NCBI GenBank assembly: GCA_031280065.1
Contig: JAITHH010000117.1
Span: 1 to 6,857, forward strand
DNA from: Treponema sp.
GTDB lineage: Bacteria; Spirochaetota; Spirochaetia; Treponematales; Breznakiellaceae
Direction: 5' to 3'
Length of the DNA: 6,857 nucleotides
The notes below the pieces were generated by a model. It saw only the letters and a program-made list of their open reading frames with translations. It was not told where the DNA came from and did not search any database. The translations under genes and the position numbers were made by a program. Each line of letters opens with the position of its first letter. The first letter of the stretch is position 1. Below are positions 6,213 to 6,857 of the stretch, one piece after another.

Positions 6213-6346
6213 GGAAACGCTGAGTAAAGCGGATGAAACCGCAGATTACACGGAGGTACGCAGATTAACGCTGATGCTGGCCGTCTTTTTCCGCGTCACT
6301 TCCGTGTCTTCCGTGGTTCGGTTTGTTTTAATCAGTGCTTCCCTAA
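6209..6346. repeat. 138-bp inverted-repeat-bounded element (MITE-like)
   Basis: The left end, TTAGGGAAACGCTGAGTAAA (6209-6228), is the inverted complement of the right end at 6327-6346 at 17 of 20 positions. The inside has two copies of CGCAGATTA (6240-6248 and 6259-6267) and a run of TTCCG(C/T)G motifs at 6289, 6300 and 6309. It encodes nothing. Size, imperfect terminal inverted repeats and lack of coding capacity fit a non-autonomous mobile or dispersed intergenic repeat. I see no clear target-site duplication. The right end overlaps the last codons of the Rpn-family gene and supplies its TAG stop; the left end abuts a scrap of a similar gene. Confidence 0.5.
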
Positions 6347-6857
6347 GCCTGCACGGTTCGGGTATCTCCGACGGTTCCCTTGAGCTGCGCCTGCAGCCGC
6401 TTAAAATCTTCCAGGTTCACATACTGTTCGATAAGCGCGAGTATCTCCAGTTTACCCTCTTCATTGCCTATTCCCCGGCCCTCTTCCCATGCCTGCTCTT
6501 TCCAAACCCGCTCCGCGATGTTCAGGTCAAACTCCGCCGTCAGCATGTTTTCTACCTCCCCGGCATTCCGCTCAATGAATTCCTTCAATATGTCATTGGC
6601 GGTACAGTACCGTACTGCCTGCCGTATCGCCTTTGCCAGCGCCGCCCGCCGCTCCTTCGCGCTCAGTCCCCGCAGCGCCTCCGCCGGCCCGAGGTTTTCC
6701 TGCACCCGCGCCACAAACCGCGCATAGCCCCGCAGGGCCGGGCACTTCTCCATCGGCGCTTCGCTGTGCCCCTCATTGATATTGTATATCTTCACTATCA
6801 GTTCAAGCGCTGTCTCCGGGCAGCCTTCCGCTTCCGTAAAGAGATCGGACAGCCGCA
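6343..6857 (-). CDS. Rpn family / PD-(D/E)XK nuclease-type protein, C-terminal part
   Basis: The frame is open to the right edge, so the N-terminal part, which in this family carries the nuclease core, lies outside. About 170 residues are visible. They start with LSDLFTEAEG and ALELIVKIYNINEGH, typical of the end of the nuclease domain in Rpn/PDDEXK_2 proteins. Next come a conserved helical region (RGYARFVARVQENL; AIRQAVRYCTANDILKEFIERNAGEVENMLTAEFD) and a Glu-rich WEEGRGIGNEEGKLE hinge. The last part is a helical tail (LALIEQYVNLEDFKRLQAQL). Characterised Rpn proteins are DNA endonucleases that promote RecA-independent recombination, and many genomes carry numerous copies. Whether this copy is active cannot be judged without its catalytic residues. 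A GTG at 6793-6795 is internal, not the start. The stop lies inside a terminal inverted repeat, so the extreme C-terminus (TVGDTRTVQA) may be altered from the family norm. Confidence 0.85.
   Translation of the reverse strand, partial: RLSDLFTEAEGCPETALELIVKIYNINEGHSEAPMEKCPALRGYARFVARVQENLGPAEALRGLSAKERRAALAKAIRQAVRYCTANDILKEFIERNAGEVENMLTAEFDLNIAERVWKEQAWEEGRGIGNEEGKLEILALIEQYVNLEDFKRLQAQLKGTVGDTRTVQA

Noticed and set aside
6793..6795. GTG as the true start of the Rpn-family gene
   Set aside because: The frame continues upstream to the window edge and encodes family-typical residues (LSDLFTEAEG, then ALELI), so the GTG is an internal valine.
1..6857. tRNA, rRNA or known riboswitch
   Set aside because: I saw no cloverleaf, rRNA core sequence or recognisable riboswitch consensus on either strand. 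A covariance-model scan would be decisive.

Overview
The window reads as a chromosomal segment of a GC-rich anaerobic bacterium, most likely a treponeme-like spirochete. That guess rests on the look of the small secreted protein and the Rpn-family protein, and on an oxygen-sensitive type of Fe-S enzyme. I made it from memory of such genomes, without a search, so treat it as moderate.

Layout, left to right. (1) 1-645: a well-formed sigma70-type promoter (106-134) and ribosome-binding site (155-160) drive a 159-residue helical protein of unknown function on the + strand. (2) 646-941: a gap between converging genes, holding a hairpin, ten tandem 21-bp units with a hidden 42-bp alternation, a small hairpin, and a strong hairpin that probably ends the large - strand gene. 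(3) 942-5324, - strand: one 1460-residue protein that dominates the window. It fuses two ATP-dependent activase modules (BcrA/D, BadF/G, HgdC type) to two halves resembling 2-hydroxyacyl-CoA dehydratase or double-cubane-cluster proteins. (4) 5325-5593: leader region of the large gene, with a 20-bp dyad upstream of its start, and the terminator of the next gene. (5) 5594-6007, - strand: a 137-residue exported protein with a clear signal peptide. (6) 6008-6342: no convincing gene. It holds promoter-like sequence, a scrap of a second Rpn-type gene, and a 138-bp inverted-repeat-bounded element that looks like a small non-autonomous repeat. (7) 6343-6857, - strand: the C-terminal part of an Rpn/PD-(D/E)XK family protein running off the right edge.

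The three - strand genes point the same way but are separated by long gaps, and the secreted-protein gene has its own terminator, so they do not look like one operon. The large enzyme has no visible partner gene (CoA transferase, hydratase, ferredoxin or separate dehydratase subunits). This fits a self-contained machine in which the ATP-driven reductase and the site it reduces sit on one chain. Its substrate cannot be read from the sequence. This is the most interesting object in the window: the architecture belongs to a known but, to my knowledge, functionally uncharacterised family. The 21/42-bp array and the inverted-repeat element beside the Rpn gene are the most interesting non-coding items.
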